NCBI GenBank assembly: GCA_032622095.1 | Contig: CP136065.1 | Span: 54,495,949-54,559,948 of the forward strand | Direction: 5' to 3' | DNA: 64,000 nucleotides | From: Siphonodentalium dalli | Lineage: Eukaryota > Mollusca > Scaphopoda > Gadilida > Siphonodentaliidae | Shown: positions 24,801-39,800 of the stretch, one piece after another | Layout of the letters: each line of letters begins with the position of its first letter | Numbering within the stretch: position 1 is the stretch's first letter | The notes under the pieces: model-generated | The model's database searches: none | Seen by the model: the letters and a program-made list of their open reading frames with translations, nothing else | Told to the model about the DNA's origin: nothing | Position numbers and translations under genes: made by a program

Positions 24801-27800
24801 GAGCTACCGGGTATGTACAGTGTCATTGACACTTTCATATTATAAGTTCTGGTCAGTTTGTGTGCATTAGGGTACAGGGTTACATGTACATCTCAGTTAA
24901 TATTTGCTTAATTTAGCGACAATACTCATGAATTTTAGAGTTTTGGAAATTTTATTCTATCTATTATCTTCCAAGCTAAGGCTATCCTGAGTTGTCATAA
25001 GTGTCGTAAGCTATTGTGGCTCTTCCGCAATTTTCAAATGGCCCGACCCTGTCAGCTTGCACAATATACATGTATTCATATAGAGATTAAGCATTTACTT
25101 TTTCTTCTTGCAGGTTTCTACGGGTGAGTTTGTACCAAAAGGATTGACACATAGTGCTAGTACTCCTGCTTTTTCCACAAGTAACTTTCAAGGAACATCC
25201 ATGCCTACATTATCAGTCAACAGTCATCTCACCAACAATTGTTAGTTGAATTTTAGACTTTAGTATGCACTCAACATCATTTTGATGCAACTACTAGTAT
25301 GTACTTAGAAGTGTCAAATGCTGAACAGCGGACAGGATAAGATTGCAAAGCAAAATTATACCAAGTATCTTGTTCAACATTTCACAGTTCTATCTACCTA
25401 CAGATTCATTGAAAGGCATGCTAATTGCTTATAATTACACACAGCATGAGTTTATTTAAAATTCTGACCAAGCCATATCCGCGATGGCAACAGCAAGCCT
25501 TGAAATAGGGTGTCTGTCATTTGCAGAATGAGGTCCCCAGAGGGTGAATTTAGTGATGCTAGCCTGCTATGTGCGGTAGCATCACTAAATTCACCCTCTG
25601 GGGACCTTATTCAGCAAATGACAGACACCCTATTTCATGGCTTGGGCAACAGTGAATGCAAGTGGGTTGTGGGGAAGCTCAGTTCATTTCTAAAAACATT
25701 GATTTACATGGGTAATTTACATCAATTATTTCTAATATCTATACAGCATTCGACATACATGTATACTTAATGTCATTACAAATCAACTCATATTTTCAAG
25801 GCAATGACGAAAAACACTTGCAAAAATCAGTTGCATTCTTCGAAAACATCAGTGTTTAGATTTAGAGCACTTGCACGAACGGAACTATTTTGACACACTG
25901 AATCATTGATGAAATAATACTTCGCATTGACGCATAAAACATCAATTGTGCGGTATCTTATTGCATCTGAAAATGACATAATTCTCACGCCAAAGTAGCT
26001 TTTATTCGATATTCTGTTGAATGTATTGTAAGATAAATTGGGTATCAACAACCTGTATGTTCCCGAAATTGGTATCCAAGTCTCACTACCTTCTCTGCGC
26101 CCAGCAAAAGTAGCTTGACTTGAATACAGATCTCGGATATCCACATAGTGGTGATAACATATATATAACATTACAAAAAATTATGCATCACTGAGTGATT
26201 GTTGTTACATGTATGAGCAGTATGGCAGTAGATGATACTGACAGAAACGTCTCTGTAGAGGTATAGAAATTGTAACTTTCAAGCTTATCCAACACCTAGA
26301 ACAATCAAAGGTATATATTTTTGTTTAACCCTTTACCCAACAGAAGGGCCCTGTGCCAATGCATTCTCTTATATATGCGAGTCGACCATAGGTCGCCTAG
26401 CATATATAAGATAATGCATTGGCTTAACACATTCAAAATTATAAAATTGTTAAAGAATGTAAGAAAAAATGGTAAAAAGTGTTAAAAAAAGATTTTTTTA
26501 GGCCAATGCATTCTCTTATATATGCGAGGCGACCTATGGTCGACTCGCATATATAAGAGAATGCATTGGCACAGGGCATAACTGTAACTATCACAATGTG
26601 GTCAAGGAGCCGGTTCCAATGATATCCATATTTGTATGGTTCTATTGAGACAGAATGAAGATATTTTAGGCTGTTGAAGCTTTATTTGGCCGGTTTTGGC
26701 CGGTTTGTTGGGTAAAGGGTTAAAGGAAGTGAATTATAAGTTATACTTATCTTGTATTTTAATTCACTAAGCACACAGTGTTAATCATTTGTATGCTAGT
26801 AGCTAGTTTTGCCACCTTCATTAGTGCCACACACCTTTTAAATGTTAATTTTAAACTGAGATGTATGACTTTTTACTTATCTGATCCAAGGTTAATTACT
26901 AGTAATCAATTCTCTGGCAGTTAGAGGTACATGTATAGTAGGTATCTGAAGGGAAAGGGATCCGCTGCCCGTCTAGCAGAAAACCCTGATTTAACCCTTT
27001 CAGTGCCAGGGGCCGATCTCATCGGCCCTAATTTACGGTCTGTAGATTTTTTTGGGTCGAATTTTGTTTGGGTATGCTTAAGCATGCTATAGCGTATTTA
27101 AAAACAAGCTGGATAAAACCTTAGGGGCATGTTATAACTCAAAACTATCACCAAGTATTCATAGTAATAATTTTGATGCCCATGAAAAACGTAAGATTCC
27201 CTGGCACTAAACCTACAAAATAAGTCTGTTAAAGAATATAAGAAAAAATTATTAAAATTGTAAAAAATTGTAAAAAATAATAACAAATGATGAATTTTTT
27301 TTAGGCCAATGCATTCTCTTATATAAATGCGAGGCGACCTATGGTCGACTCGCATATATAAGAGAATGCATTAGCACAGGGTATATAGGTTAATACAAAA
27401 ATCAGACCTGGCACTGAAAGGGTTAATAGATTGCTTGTCATAAACACCATAACAACGAATTTTGTTAGAGTGGTCACTAGTAAATTCAGAGTACTAAATT
27501 ATTGTTTTTATTATGTAGTTTAACTTCATATTTGTAAAGCATTTTGTCTCTAACATTCTACTTTATTATATATTGTTTCACACATCTAACTTTTGAATGT
27601 ACTAGCACAGGCTATGTGTACTATCTAATGGTCCACATATATGATTTTTTCTTGGTTTTTATTTTGTTAATTATCTAAAATAGTGCTTTTCACATTCCAG
27701 TACTTGTCATGTACTTGTAGGCCATACATGTATGTCCTTAGATATTATATAAAAAAAACCTGTTCACAATTCCTGGTGATGTTTCACTAATATTAGACAG

Positions 27801-30800
27801 CAGGAATTGTATGGATTTAGAAAGTACCGGTACTTGAATTTGAGCCCTTCCTTGCCTCCGGCTCTTATACCTGTTTTTTAAGAGTGCTCAGATTAATCTT
27901 CTGGTATATGAACATGGCATAGAATTTTGTACTAAAAACAATAATTTCTGTTATATCTCTTGAGTATTCTGACCTACAACATTTTATGAAGTGTCAAGTG
28001 TTGAAGAACAGTAATTCTAACTCTCTCGTAGAAGTAGATGTAATCAGCAAAAACACACAGGGACCAGCCTGGAGGGCAACTTGGCCCTTTACTTGGGAGA
28101 CATCTTCTCCCTAAAATGTACCACATAAGTATATTGATTATAATGGTGTTCTTACTCACAATACTGGTTTTATAAAAGGGGTCTTCTGTTAATAATACTT
28201 ACATGAATTGGATCATGAAAGGGTGATGTTGGGGTGTAAATTAAATTTCATCCATAGTTACTTCTCCATGATAACAGTGCAGTTCTTCCTAATAACCAAA
28301 CGGGGAGAAGTGACTTCGCCCTATTTGAAACCTCTAGGCTGGTCACAGTGTTTATTCTGTAGTTGTTGACTGTTAATTAGTGTAGTAAAGGACATTATAC
28401 CGGTAGTTCAGATATATCTAGTAAATTTCTTGGATAAAAGTCCATGATTTTCTCAACTCTCATTTCTGATTGTATCAAGCAGCCTTTTTAATTAGCATTG
28501 ACTATCTGCTGAGTGGAGGCAAATGCTGAAGCTAAAAGAAATTCTGTTGGCTAATTTTTTTTAGCCGAGGCAAATTTTAGATGCCAATTGTTGTGGTTGT
28601 TTTTTTGTGCTTTGTTTTGCATTGTGGAGAGATGGCAAACCACATGAAAGGATTGTTGAATGTCAAGTAGTAAAACCAAGGACCCGATAACAAAGGATAT
28701 CACATGATATATTGGAAAATCAACTACATTTGTATTTTAACATTTTTCTTGACTAAATACTCATTGATGAGTAGTTCCCTGAGTAGGAAATGCTCAGATA
28801 CATCTACCTGTAGTATGTGCAGCAAACGACCATTGGTCGCTTGTTGAACGTATTATAATATAATCTGTACATTTCCCACCAAAGGATATGAATCCTTCTG
28901 CACTTGTATTAGGTTTTCATACCTGTATGTCTTGTCATCTGCTCATTTTTTATGAGCACCCCTCCAAATTAATAATGGACTATTTCATGTATACTTTCAT
29001 AACTGTGCTGCAAGAATCCGTCTTAGACTTTTTCAGCAGATGTAAAATTTCCAGTCTAGGCTATTTTTTATTCTATGCAAATTCCTGCTAATTAACAGAG
29101 ATGCTAACAAGCCTTGAAATAGGGTGTCTGCCATTTGCAGAATGAGGTCCCCAGAGGGTGAATTTAGTGATGCTACCCCGCATAGCGGGCTAGCATCACC
29201 AAATTCACCCGCTGGGGACCTCATTCTGCTTACACCTCAGCAGAATGAGGTTCCCAGAGGGTGATTTTGGTGATGCTAGCCCGCTATGCTGGGTAGCATC
29301 ATAAATTCACCCTCTGGGGACCTCATTCTGCAAATGACAGACACCCTATTTCAAGGCTTGGATACTAATGATTGACTGTGTTATACTAATTATGTTGTAG
29401 CGATGGGCTTGTCAACTGGAGCTAGCCCAAACCACAGCCCTCGAATATCGCCGAGCAACTCTCCACTCATCTTCCGTCGGAATGATTCTCCAGGGGTTGT
29501 TACCAATAAAAGTAATCCAAATGTACCAGCTGCTGCTGCAGCTGCCAGCGCCAGCGCACAGAATGCACAGACAATACAGGTAATTATAGTCACTGGATAG
29601 GCAAGTCTGAGTTTAGTGTGCCTGTCATTTGCAGAATGAGGTCCCCAGAGGATGAATTTAGTGACGCTATCTTGCATAGCGGGCTAGCATCACTAAATTC
29701 GCCCTCTGGAGACCTCATTAGGCTTAGGCCTCATCTTCTCTGGAACGTTTTTTATTATAAAATTTCTTTTAAACTTCTTCACATAGATTCTATTTAATTT
29801 TTAGTTTAGATTCTCTATATCCCCAAATTGACAGATGACACATTGCATTATCAAGGTGACAACATCACAATATTCACCATTTGGGAACTTCAAGCTGAGT
29901 CTATGTCTTCCACAGTAGATGAGGCCATGCAGAATGAGGTCCCCAAAGGGTGAATTTGGTAATGCTAGCATACTTATACTTCGACGTGTGGCATACCAGC
30001 CTTTTATTAGCTCAACTTTACTTTGTAAAGTTTGAGCTATTGCCATGGCTTGGTATTCGTCGTCTGTGTGTGTGTGTGCGTGATTCGTCAACAATTTCCT
30101 TTAGCACGGGCTACAGGTCGTACCTTTGGTCTGATCATGTAGATGGGAACGAGTCATTTTGGTGTCATTCGGCAAAAAAACATGGCCGCCAGTGTCCATC
30201 TTGGGATTTCAAAATTCAATCAATTAGCATGGGCTACAGGCTGGAGTGTTCATCTGATCATTATGAAATTTGTCAGGGCTGTTGACCTTGACATGTAGGT
30301 GGGAACGAGTCATTTTGGGGTCATTCGGCCAAAAAACATGGCCGCCAGCAGCCATCTTTGATTTCAAAATTTAATCCATTAGCACGGGCTACAGGTCATA
30401 CTGTTTGTCTGATCATCATGACTTGTCATGGATGTTAATATTGAGATGTACATGTAGATGGGAACGAGTCATTTTTGGGTCATTCGGTCGAAAAACATGG
30501 CTGCCAGCAGCCATCTTGGATTTTACTCTTTGCATGACTATATCCTTTGGTACGGGCTACAGTTCGTACCTTTAATCGGATCATCATGAAATTTGTCACA
30601 GATGTTGACAATGACATGTAGGTGGGAACGAGTCATTTTGGGGTTACTCGGCCAAAAAACATGGCCTCCAACAGCCATCTTGGATTTTACTCTTTGCATG
30701 ACTAAATCTTTTGGCACAGGCGACAGGTCGTACCTTTGGTTGGATCATTATGAAATTTGTCATGGCTGTTGACATTGACATATAGATGGGTCATTCGACA

Positions 30801-33800
30801 AAAAGACATGGCCGCCAGTGGCCATCTTGGATTTCAAAATTCAATCCATTAGCACAGACTACAGACGGGAGTGGTCGTCTGATCATCATGAAATTTGTCG
30901 TGGAAGTTAATATTGACATGTAGATGGGAAACGAGTCATTTTGGGGTCATTCGGCCATAAAACATGGCCACCGGTATTCATCTTGGATTTTACTCTTTGT
31001 ATGACTAAATCCTTTGACACAGGCTACAGGTTGTATATTTGGACGGATCATCATGAAATTTGTCATGGATGTCAACATTGACATGTAAATGGGAACGAGT
31101 CATTTTTGGCTTATTCGGCAAAAAATATGGCTGCCAGCGGCCATCTTTGATTTCATAATTCAATTCAATTCAATTCAATCAGGCTGTACTGTTTGTCTGA
31201 TCATCATGAAATTTGTCATTTATGTTAATATTGACATACAGATGGACACGAGTCATTTTGGGGTCAATCGACCAAAAAACATGGCCACCAGCAGCCATCT
31301 TGGATTTTACTCTTTGAATGACCAAATCCTTTAGCATGCGCTACAGGTCGTACCTTTAGTCGGATCATCATGAAATTTGTCATGAATGTTAATATTGACA
31401 TGTAGATGGGAACGAGTCATTTTGGGGTCAGCAGCCATCTTGCATCTTACTCTTTGAATGACTAAATCCTTTGGCACACCCTACAGTCCACTTCCCTCAT
31501 CCGATCATCACCAAACTTCATAATAATCTTGATATTGATCTACTAGATAGAAGCTATCAAATGTTTTTGAATTTCATGGAAAACATAGCCATCAGCAACC
31601 ATCTTGGTTTTACTTTATATATCTCTTCATGTTGAAAATCAACTTTCCGCATTCCTAATCGCTCCAATGACTGTAACACATGAAATTATTCCCTTTCCAA
31701 GTTGAGCTACAGTGTCATTGACACTTTCATAACAGATAGTATTTTAAAGAAAGGGTCAACCACTCACAGTACTTTCTCATCCATGATCAGATACATGTAA
31801 TATTGTTATGGTTAGTTGATCACATTGTACACTAATAATAGACGACTCATTTTGAAAATATATTCTTTGCAGGAGAATGTTGGTGGTACGACATACTACT
31901 ATAATCCTGACGAATTCACACCACAGTATACAGGCATTGTAAGTTAATTATTTCCACAATCTAAATATTACTAATGCTGCAGCTATGCACTTGGTCATTG
32001 ATGTTTTCTACAGAAGGCCTTGGTGATGTAAAAAATAGACTCAAAAAGAAACATTTCATGGAAAATGACATATTCTTCCTGTTCCTGAGAATAATTCCAT
32101 ACAATCTAGAAACAAATAAAAAATGAGGCGATATCGGCATTGTAAATTACGATACTTGCAGTCAAGGCCCCTGTGAATAGTTGATATTCATTTTGTTATT
32201 CGATTCGATCTCAATATTTGATTCGACTTTGAAACAACGAATAGTAATTTTGAATGCACCAAACCAGTGAACGTGAACATAATGTACATGTATTTACCAG
32301 TAATATTTGAACATTCACAACTACCGGTACTGCAAAGTATAAAAATAGATACACTCGCATGTATACCCTCACAATCTGTCTTTTAAGTTAACTTTAAATG
32401 TTCTAACCCTCTTGTTTCGCGAGTGTTAATATAACAGTTAAGTTATAATTTATTCTGTGGACTTTCAATTGGAGATCGACGGAAAGATACTTCACAATTT
32501 TTTTTAATTGTACATTAGGTGACTGCGCATAAAATCTATTAGATTCATTATCTTTTCGTTATTTGATTGTGTTTGCTCAGTTTTGACTTTCAGTGGAAGT
32601 TGTAATGTCGTTCACGAAAGTGCAGGTAAAAGCCCTTTAATCATACCCCCGTTTTATTGCTGAGAAAGTCGTGATAGCTTAATTCTACAATGGTCCATTC
32701 CTATTCCACGTTTTGAATCGATGTGAAATTCCCCACTAATGACATCAGAAATTTTTATTTACGCACACTAAAAGTGTATATTCCTAATTGTTTATTACAT
32801 TTGGAGGAAGTGGTGTCTTTAATTGTCGATCCACCCCATTCACAAAAAAAGATAATAACGTGTTTTATTTGATAGATAATTCTGACGTACAGACGAAAAT
32901 TGGAAACATATCTTTATATTATCCTTTCGGCGAGCAAGATTATTAAATGTTGATTCGATATTCGATTTATTTTCAAATTTGTTGAGAGATATTCGGTTTG
33001 AAATTCAATTCGGTCAAAAACCCACTATTATCAGGGGCCTAGTGCAGTACATGGTCCAATTCATTTATATGGCAAGTGTTATTCCTACATGTAACTTTAT
33101 GGTTAGTTTCGTATGTTCAGTGCTCACCTTCACACTTTCAACCCAGTTTTTTTCATACGCCCATTTTAACAAGTAAGCCAGTGTTACTCAAATATCATTG
33201 ATCACGATTAGTTGCAGTGCGCTGCACATTTCCTTATTACATTAATTGCAACAGCAGTGGCAGCATTTAAGTTATCAGGCATTAATTTGGTATTAACCCT
33301 TTGAGTGCCAGGGCCGATCTCATCGGCCCTAAACCTACAAAATAAGTCTGTTAAAGAATATAAGAATAAATTATTAAAATTGTAAAAAAAAAATAAAAAA
33401 ATGTTAGGCCAATGCATTCTCTTATATATGCGAGGCGACCTATGGTCGACTCGCATATATAAGAGAATGCATTGGCACAGGGTATATGGGTTGATACAAA
33501 AATCAGACCTGGCACTAAAAGGGTTAAAACACAAGAAATCATTAGTTGTAGCACTTTGCATAAATATTCTGGTAAATACCATAATAAGTAAAATTTGGAC
33601 ACCTTAAGAAATAGGTAATTTTTAGGTGATATACCGATACAACATCATTTGTAGAAGTTGCTATTTGTTAGTTGAGCTGTGAAATTCCAATAACTTAACA
33701 TTTGACATTGCGAATGCCTTGTGCCCTGAGTATCTACATTGAGACATTTAAATAGATTTGTATTGAGATTCAATGTTGAACAGTTACAGACAATCAGAGT

Positions 33801-36800
33801 CTGGGCACAAGATTTATAGCCTATTATGACAGACTGATTATCTATGAATCCCTTAATTAGCTTTAGCATAATATTTGGAAAAAAATAAATGGAAAAAGCT
33901 TCCCTCACTCATAAAATATTTGGTGAAAAATTTCCCCGTAACAAGAACATTATTTTAATTTTACCAGCCTTTGCCATTGTGTTTTTCTTACTACTTTTAT
34001 CTTGTGTCATTTCCAGGTAATGCCGAGTTTCTACATGTTTCCTGGTGTGCCTCCTCATATTGCTCATATGAAACTGAAGGCTAATATGCCACAGTTCCAT
34101 ATGGCAGATGAGACGAAGATGGTGAGTTGTCTGTCTCTGAACTGTACTATATGAACATTCCTATGTTGTCTATTAACTGTTAGAAATATGATTCGTTTCT
34201 GGGCCCAACATTCAAGAAACATTCATGTTTGTTCACAGTAACGAATATCACATGAGAGTGGCTGTTATCCTTTCACCAATGCCCGAAAAGTATTATTCTT
34301 CTGAGTTTTATCGTCATTTATTGATTTCTCAATGATTTTTATATTACTAAATTCCAGTTATGTCTCCTTTATGTTTATCAATGTTAATTATAGTGTGTCT
34401 CCAGGGAGAATCCGAATTTCAATAGATAAATAAATTAATAGGCAGTATGGAACGAGTGCTTATCAGTTTTATTGTATATCGTCAATACCCAGTAAAAAAT
34501 TAAACTGTACATTCATAGAGTTCTCAAGCATCTGCTCACAATTGTTGGGGTTATGATGAGCGGATGGTGAGGGATGTCATGTGGTCATATATTGTAGACT
34601 TCTCGACCTATGAAACTTGCCAAACTTATCAGAGTGGCAAACATCCTGGTCTGACAGCCTACTTCCATGCCATGCCTATTACAGTATTAAAACGCTAACT
34701 GCAGTTACATGATAGCCTACTGCAGATACAGGGTCTCCAGCTTTATATTAAATGATCTTGGTTATTTTACTCAGTGGAAAAAATGTGATAATATTGTTAA
34801 CCACGATTATATTCGGCAAAACTTGCGGTTATTATTAGTTAATATCGCTTGGCACTAGATGGAACCATCGATTTATTGAGAATACAACAACACTTGCATC
34901 ACATATACATGTATGTCAAATTTGACCACACAAACTTCTTTCTGTGCGGTCAAACATTACGCTTTCTTATTTATTACTTTTATTCAGCCTATTAATTTAC
35001 TCAAATAATATGAAGAAAATAGTAATTGATAAGATCTCCCCATCAGTACTAATTGAAACACATGTGTAATAATGGTTTATTTTCCTTTCCTGTAGGATGC
35101 ACTGAACAAGCAGGCATTGACATTAGCCCAGATTGATCACAGTCAGAACCCAGGTAAATTAGGATTAATATTATTATATATATGTATTATATCAACGCAA
35201 AAAAAATTAAATTCAAACATATGGTAATTTAAGGAGTTGTTGCTTTATTTATTAAGAAATATGTTATTTGGAAATTAAAGACCTACATGTATGTACCAAT
35301 AACCAGCTGTGCCATATTTACTTTAGATACCTTGACAGAAATAAAACATTTAATTAACATCAATGTTGCAAACTTGCATATGGTGGGACTTAATGACTTG
35401 CACAGGGCAGTTTTAAACCATAATTTGTATGCACTATCATTCTCCAAAATGCAGATTTGTGTTGGTTCAGAACGTGCATATAAAGTGGCTAAGTATTTGT
35501 ATTTCAATATTGCAAAAAGTTCTAGGATCCCAACAGTTTCTATGTTGATTCCAAAGCTACGTTGTAGATGAGAAAACACACACCATAAATAAATAAATTA
35601 GAAACAAATAATATCTCGCTGTGCACCAGCTTATATACATATATTTTGGGCGTTAGCAGACCGGAATTGTGATAAAATTCACTGCTTTCAGCAAAACATT
35701 GGAAACCAGGCTATAATATTGTTGTTACCTTTAATAAACATATGTAAGTTTTCATATTATTTCTGTCTGATTACATAATTATTATATGAAGCTTGAAATG
35801 AGCCATTTATATTTATCATAACCGGATAATTCTATAATATCACTCAAACATTGACCACTGTTTGGAATCCATATTACAAGCATGTTTGGATATAATGTAG
35901 TGAATTATAATAGAATATACCAATATCTGTATTTTATTACACTCCTATGTGCGATTTCCATTGAAAACGCTGTTAATTAAAAATGGTAATGTCACTAGTG
36001 AATTATGTCATTTTCCGTGACGTCATTGACGTTACGTCACTTACTGATCTAAACTGAATTTTCGATGATTGATCTTTCCCCACATCGGGACTTTCATGCA
36101 TTAATTCTGTGTGTTTTTAATCATATTTGTCGAACCAAATTGATGCAGAAGTGTAATAAATAGAGTAATCAATTAGTTCCGAGAATTTTGAGTAAGAAAT
36201 GCTCACAAGTTTCTTACTGACGTCTCTCGCATCTCGTGAATTATTTAACGTAATTCTCGAAACCAATTGATTACTCTCTATACTGTAAAAGTAATTAATC
36301 GTGGTGGTCCAATTTTCGTGGTTGCTGATAACCACGAAATTAAAAACCCCACGAAAAAATGATTTTCGGAACTAGATCGATTTTGAGAAATAAGAAATGT
36401 CATGCGAGAGGTAACTCTGTTGACCCAATGTACATTCAAAGCCCACGGAGGTAACTCTATCAATCTGGGATTATATTAATGGAAGAGCAGCTACTGTCCA
36501 GTTTCTAACTTTAACATCTAAATTCGTTAGCTACTTGCATATAAGTAGAGCAGTATTATGATCCTAACTGGGGTTTGGGTCAGGTAATCTAGTTGTTCGA
36601 GGCCGAAAATAAATCTTATCCACTTTTGAGAGACAGATTTGAATTACACAGTTGATAGTTTGGGGTTGTATATTATATGGTGCAGATTAATAGATGTTGG
36701 ATTCGGTAAGTAATTCCCATTCACGCATTGATTGTTTTGAGATGCGAGTACTTTCACCTGGCTTATATATGTTTAAGTAATGCAATCCCGTCGTTAACAT

Positions 36801-39800
36801 TCTCGACAGTCGGCAACAATAGCTTGGACACCCGACATGCTAATTACGTCTGCAGTGCGGATGCGCAATTTCTGACGGCTCGTCGAGTTGTTTGCACTTC
36901 AATAAGTTGGATTTGGTTGTTATTATTGAGAGTTTAGAGGTGACATTTAGTACCGGCGGACCCACAAATTTACGAACCCATGAAAAAGTCATAAAGAGCT
37001 GAACCACGAAAATTGATACCAACGAATTTAAAGCCATTCACAGTATATCACATGAAACCCCTATACAATGTACTAATAAATATCATTGAAAAATCCATTA
37101 CTTATTTTCTTATCTGTCACTAGTGTGTAATCGCCACATACTTCCCGGGATACTTGGCATCGCGCCAAGTAAATTACTGCATGGATTAATACTATTTAGA
37201 AAAGCTGCGCTTGACACCAATACTAGACATTGCAAAATGATTGATTTGTTCATTAAAGTTCAATTATTGTCTAACTTAGTTGAACTAATGAAAATAGGCA
37301 CAGCAACAAAGAGGCAAATTGGGGGACTATATGGTTCATCGCAAGACAGAGCGCGCAATACTGTCGTATACGATTGTGAAGCGTCTCGGCCAACGGCGTG
37401 CATGTATGCATTTTACATGCATTTTTCAGCTTCTTTTAAAGATTTTGATTTGTTAAAAAGGCATAAAGCCCTAGTTTTTTTTCATGTGATATACAAGATC
37501 TTCAATTCATCGTGTTGGGATATTAGATTTTATCAAACTTGTTTGATAAATTTGATTCACAACTCGTCTACGACTCGTTGTGAATCAAATTTATCAAACT
37601 CGTTTCATAAAATCTTATATCCCAACAATACTTGTTGGAGATACTCTATATATCTGTGCTATATGTAAAAGCTTTCCATTGATGTTTCAGATATTCCAGC
37701 TGAAGTGGATACTTATCACAATCTCTTTCCACTTGAGCCTCGTCCAGCTAATCCTCACCAGAAGTCAACAACATTTTGTTATCCCACTAGTGTATATAAA
37801 GCAATTAACACTAAGGATGGTATGACATACTGTCTGAGGAGGATACATGGTAAGCAACTTGTAGGGCCCTGTGAAGCTTCGAGATTTGATTTGCGAATCA
37901 GGCTGCGCAATCGATTGATTTGATTCTATCATATGATTCGGATATTTTCGAGTCACCCTTTTTGGCATTCTTGTGCATGAAAAGGAACATGAGGTTGAAG
38001 ACGTCTTGTTTTAAATTTCAAATTTAACTAGATCCATAAGAATACCAAATGAAATTAAGGTCTGACTCACAGCTTTTGTCTTGCTATATTGATTTGTATG
38101 CATATAATTGTAGAGCTCGATGACATGACAGTAAGGAAAATAAAGATACTGTAATTCTCGCCCCATCACACAAATATAGGGGGAGTCATTGAAGATATTG
38201 AAAACATTTACGAATGTGACCCAATCCCATGTGATTGCATGTGTGAACAATATCAGAGACATGCAATTAGTTTTGTCTCTTTCTGGATATAGTAAATGAT
38301 GTTTACTTCACTTCTTTGTTTCATGATTCGATTCTCGAATATCGCTCATTAAACAATTCAAGATATGTTCGTCAGCAAACCCCCTATTCGCAGGGGCCTA
38401 GCAACTTGGTATTGAAGTGACAAGTAATCATCATTGCTTGAAATTAGACATAGTCATATATTGTTTCGACATTTATAAAATTTATTGAATGTCCTCTGGT
38501 ACAGTCGGGTATGGTCGTCTTGTACTCGTTCGAACTGTTCAACGCACTTGATGTTATAAATATTGTGAAATAGTTTGTATGTTTCTATCATGTCGCCCTT
38601 ATAATGTAGATATTTCAGCGACATTATCCTGTAGTAACCATGCACGTTTTGTAGTCGGAGTATCTTAATTCCGGTACAAGTTTTATCTGTCTTTTTTCAA
38701 AATCAAATCTGTTAACAAAGTTTGTTATTTTAGCTGCTGGAAATAATCTATTTTAGAATATTGAATGTCACCCACCAATCTAGTTCGCTCATCTGAGCTT
38801 ATTTTACGCTCATAATTGTCTAGTGATCAAAAGTGTGACATCAGATTGACCAATTCTTCTTTTTTCAGGTTTCCGGTTACCAAACACCAAGTGCATGGCT
38901 CTTATTGACATGTGGAAAAAGCTGTACCACCCAAATATTGTTCAGTTACGAGAAGTTTTTACAACTAAAGCCTTTGGTGATAATTGTGAGTTGTGTTCAT
39001 ACCATTACAGTCTGCAGATGTAGAAACTAATTGATATGTGTTATGTTAGTGATTAATATATTGAATTTGTTCTCATCGTGTACAAGTATGTTTGGAGTTT
39101 GGGAGGTATATTTGGATATTTTCTTGTGTAGCCAGCTGATATAATGGGGCTAAGAAAAATTAATAATGGTTTAACCGTTCCATGATTGGAACTTCCTGAA
39201 ATTTTGCGAAAACCCTGTGCCAATGCATTCTCTTATATATGCGATTCTCGCATAGGAAGCTTTGCATATATAAGAGAATGCATTGGCCTAACAATATCTA
39301 CCATGACCTTGTAAGCCAGTGCATTCTTTTATATATGGGAGGCTCCCTGTGGGAGACTCATATATAAGAGAATGCACTGGTACATGATCTTTAATGTTGC
39401 GCCAGTGCAGCTCCCGTTATGAAAAGGTTAATAAGAAAAATGAATGTAACTGGATTAGGGGTAAACCAATTGGGTTTCTTGTCGTTGATGTATCAAACTG
39501 CCAAATACCTATTTGGTTTTTCTTTCTGAATTTCATTTTAAGCTGTCTAATTTTATATGTTTATTTTAACATAGGTTAAAACGATTTTTTTTAGAATATT
39601 TAGAACTATTTTCTTCCTGTACACAGTTATATGATTTGTCATCGTGCATAATTGCGTTGCTGTATTTCACTTTTCCAAGTTACCTCTCTTTCAGCTATCG
39701 TATTTGTTTACGACTTCCATCCAGCTGCAGACACATTGATGTCTCGGCATTTCACGAACCCAGCTCCAGCTAATGGCTTCAGTGGCACATTCGATGCCCC

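Noticed and set aside
25510-25770. Frame beginning in the foldback element (MRSPEGEFSDASLL)
   Set aside because: The same peptide appears wherever the hairpin element occurs (29033, 41690, 52694, 59409, 62497), on both strands, so it is element sequence.
35283-35579. Overlapping ~95-codon frames on both strands
   Set aside because: Open on both strands by chance in AT-rich intron; no motif recognised.
37123-37668. 181-codon plus-strand frame, the longest outside INTS3
   Set aside because: It runs through the hairpin at 37512-37628 and into intron 7 flank. The composition is not protein-like, and the frame is unrelated to the downstream PAN3 exon.
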